From the NCBI GenBank assembly GCA_023389045.1, contig JAEWEZ010000080.1, forward strand, positions 1 to 8,920: a DNA stretch of 8,920 nucleotides. Direction: 5' to 3'. The position numbers and the translations under genes are program-made. Positions 5,923 through 8,920 of this stretch are shown here, piece by piece. Under the pieces are notes generated by a model, which made no database searches, was not told the DNA's origin, and saw nothing but the letters and a program-made list of their open reading frames with translations. The number at the start of each line of letters is the position of its first letter. Position 1 is the stretch's first letter. The stretch comes from Actinomycetes bacterium. Its GTDB lineage: Bacteria; Actinomycetota; Actinomycetes; Actinomycetales; Dermabacteraceae.

Positions 5923-5936
5923 ATGGTTGCAGCCGC

Positions 5937-8920
<2,984 letters not shown>

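Overview
The window is high-GC DNA with strong G/C bias at third codon positions, Shine-Dalgarno-type starts and hairpin terminators without U-tracts. Together with the style of the tRNA-guanine transglycosylase and the LacZ-type beta-galactosidase, this suggests a high-GC Gram-positive (actinobacterial) chromosome. The genus cannot be fixed from the sequence. I see no tRNA, rRNA, CRISPR array, insertion sequence or phage gene.

Layout. (1) Positions 1 to about 586, minus strand: the N-terminal part of an unrecognised, highly charged protein that runs off the left edge. It has a near-perfect EREER repeat and then a Pro/Ala-rich tail. (2) A divergent gap of about 105 bp. (3) 692-1981, plus strand: tgt, a queuosine-family tRNA-guanine transglycosylase with complete catalytic and zinc residues but an atypical base-binding pocket. 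(4) 2086-3873, plus strand: a three-helix membrane protein with a large exported PQQ-type beta-propeller. (5) A hairpin terminator at the convergent junction, overlapping that gene's stop codon. (6) 3901-5909, minus strand: three tandem genes for related small four-helix membrane proteins of unknown function. The third (5271-5909) has an in-frame TGA at codon 55 and is probably a pseudogene. A strong hairpin at 5196-5235 separates it from the other two. (7) 5937-8920, minus strand: a nearly complete lacZ-type GH2 beta-galactosidase whose first codons lie beyond the right edge.

How the genes relate. On the minus strand, lacZ is followed after 27 bp by the broken membrane gene, which has a strong ribosome binding site, so these two probably share a transcript that ends at 5235-5196. 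The other two membrane genes, 22 bp apart, form a second unit needing its own promoter in 5138-5195. On the plus strand, tgt and the propeller gene are codirectional with a 104-bp gap. No pathway links them in the visible sequence. The least explained part is the membrane-protein cluster. Its three members share a disordered N-terminal tail, a basic pre-helix segment, a Gly-rich loop between helices 2 and 3 and, in two copies, an almost identical 3' end.
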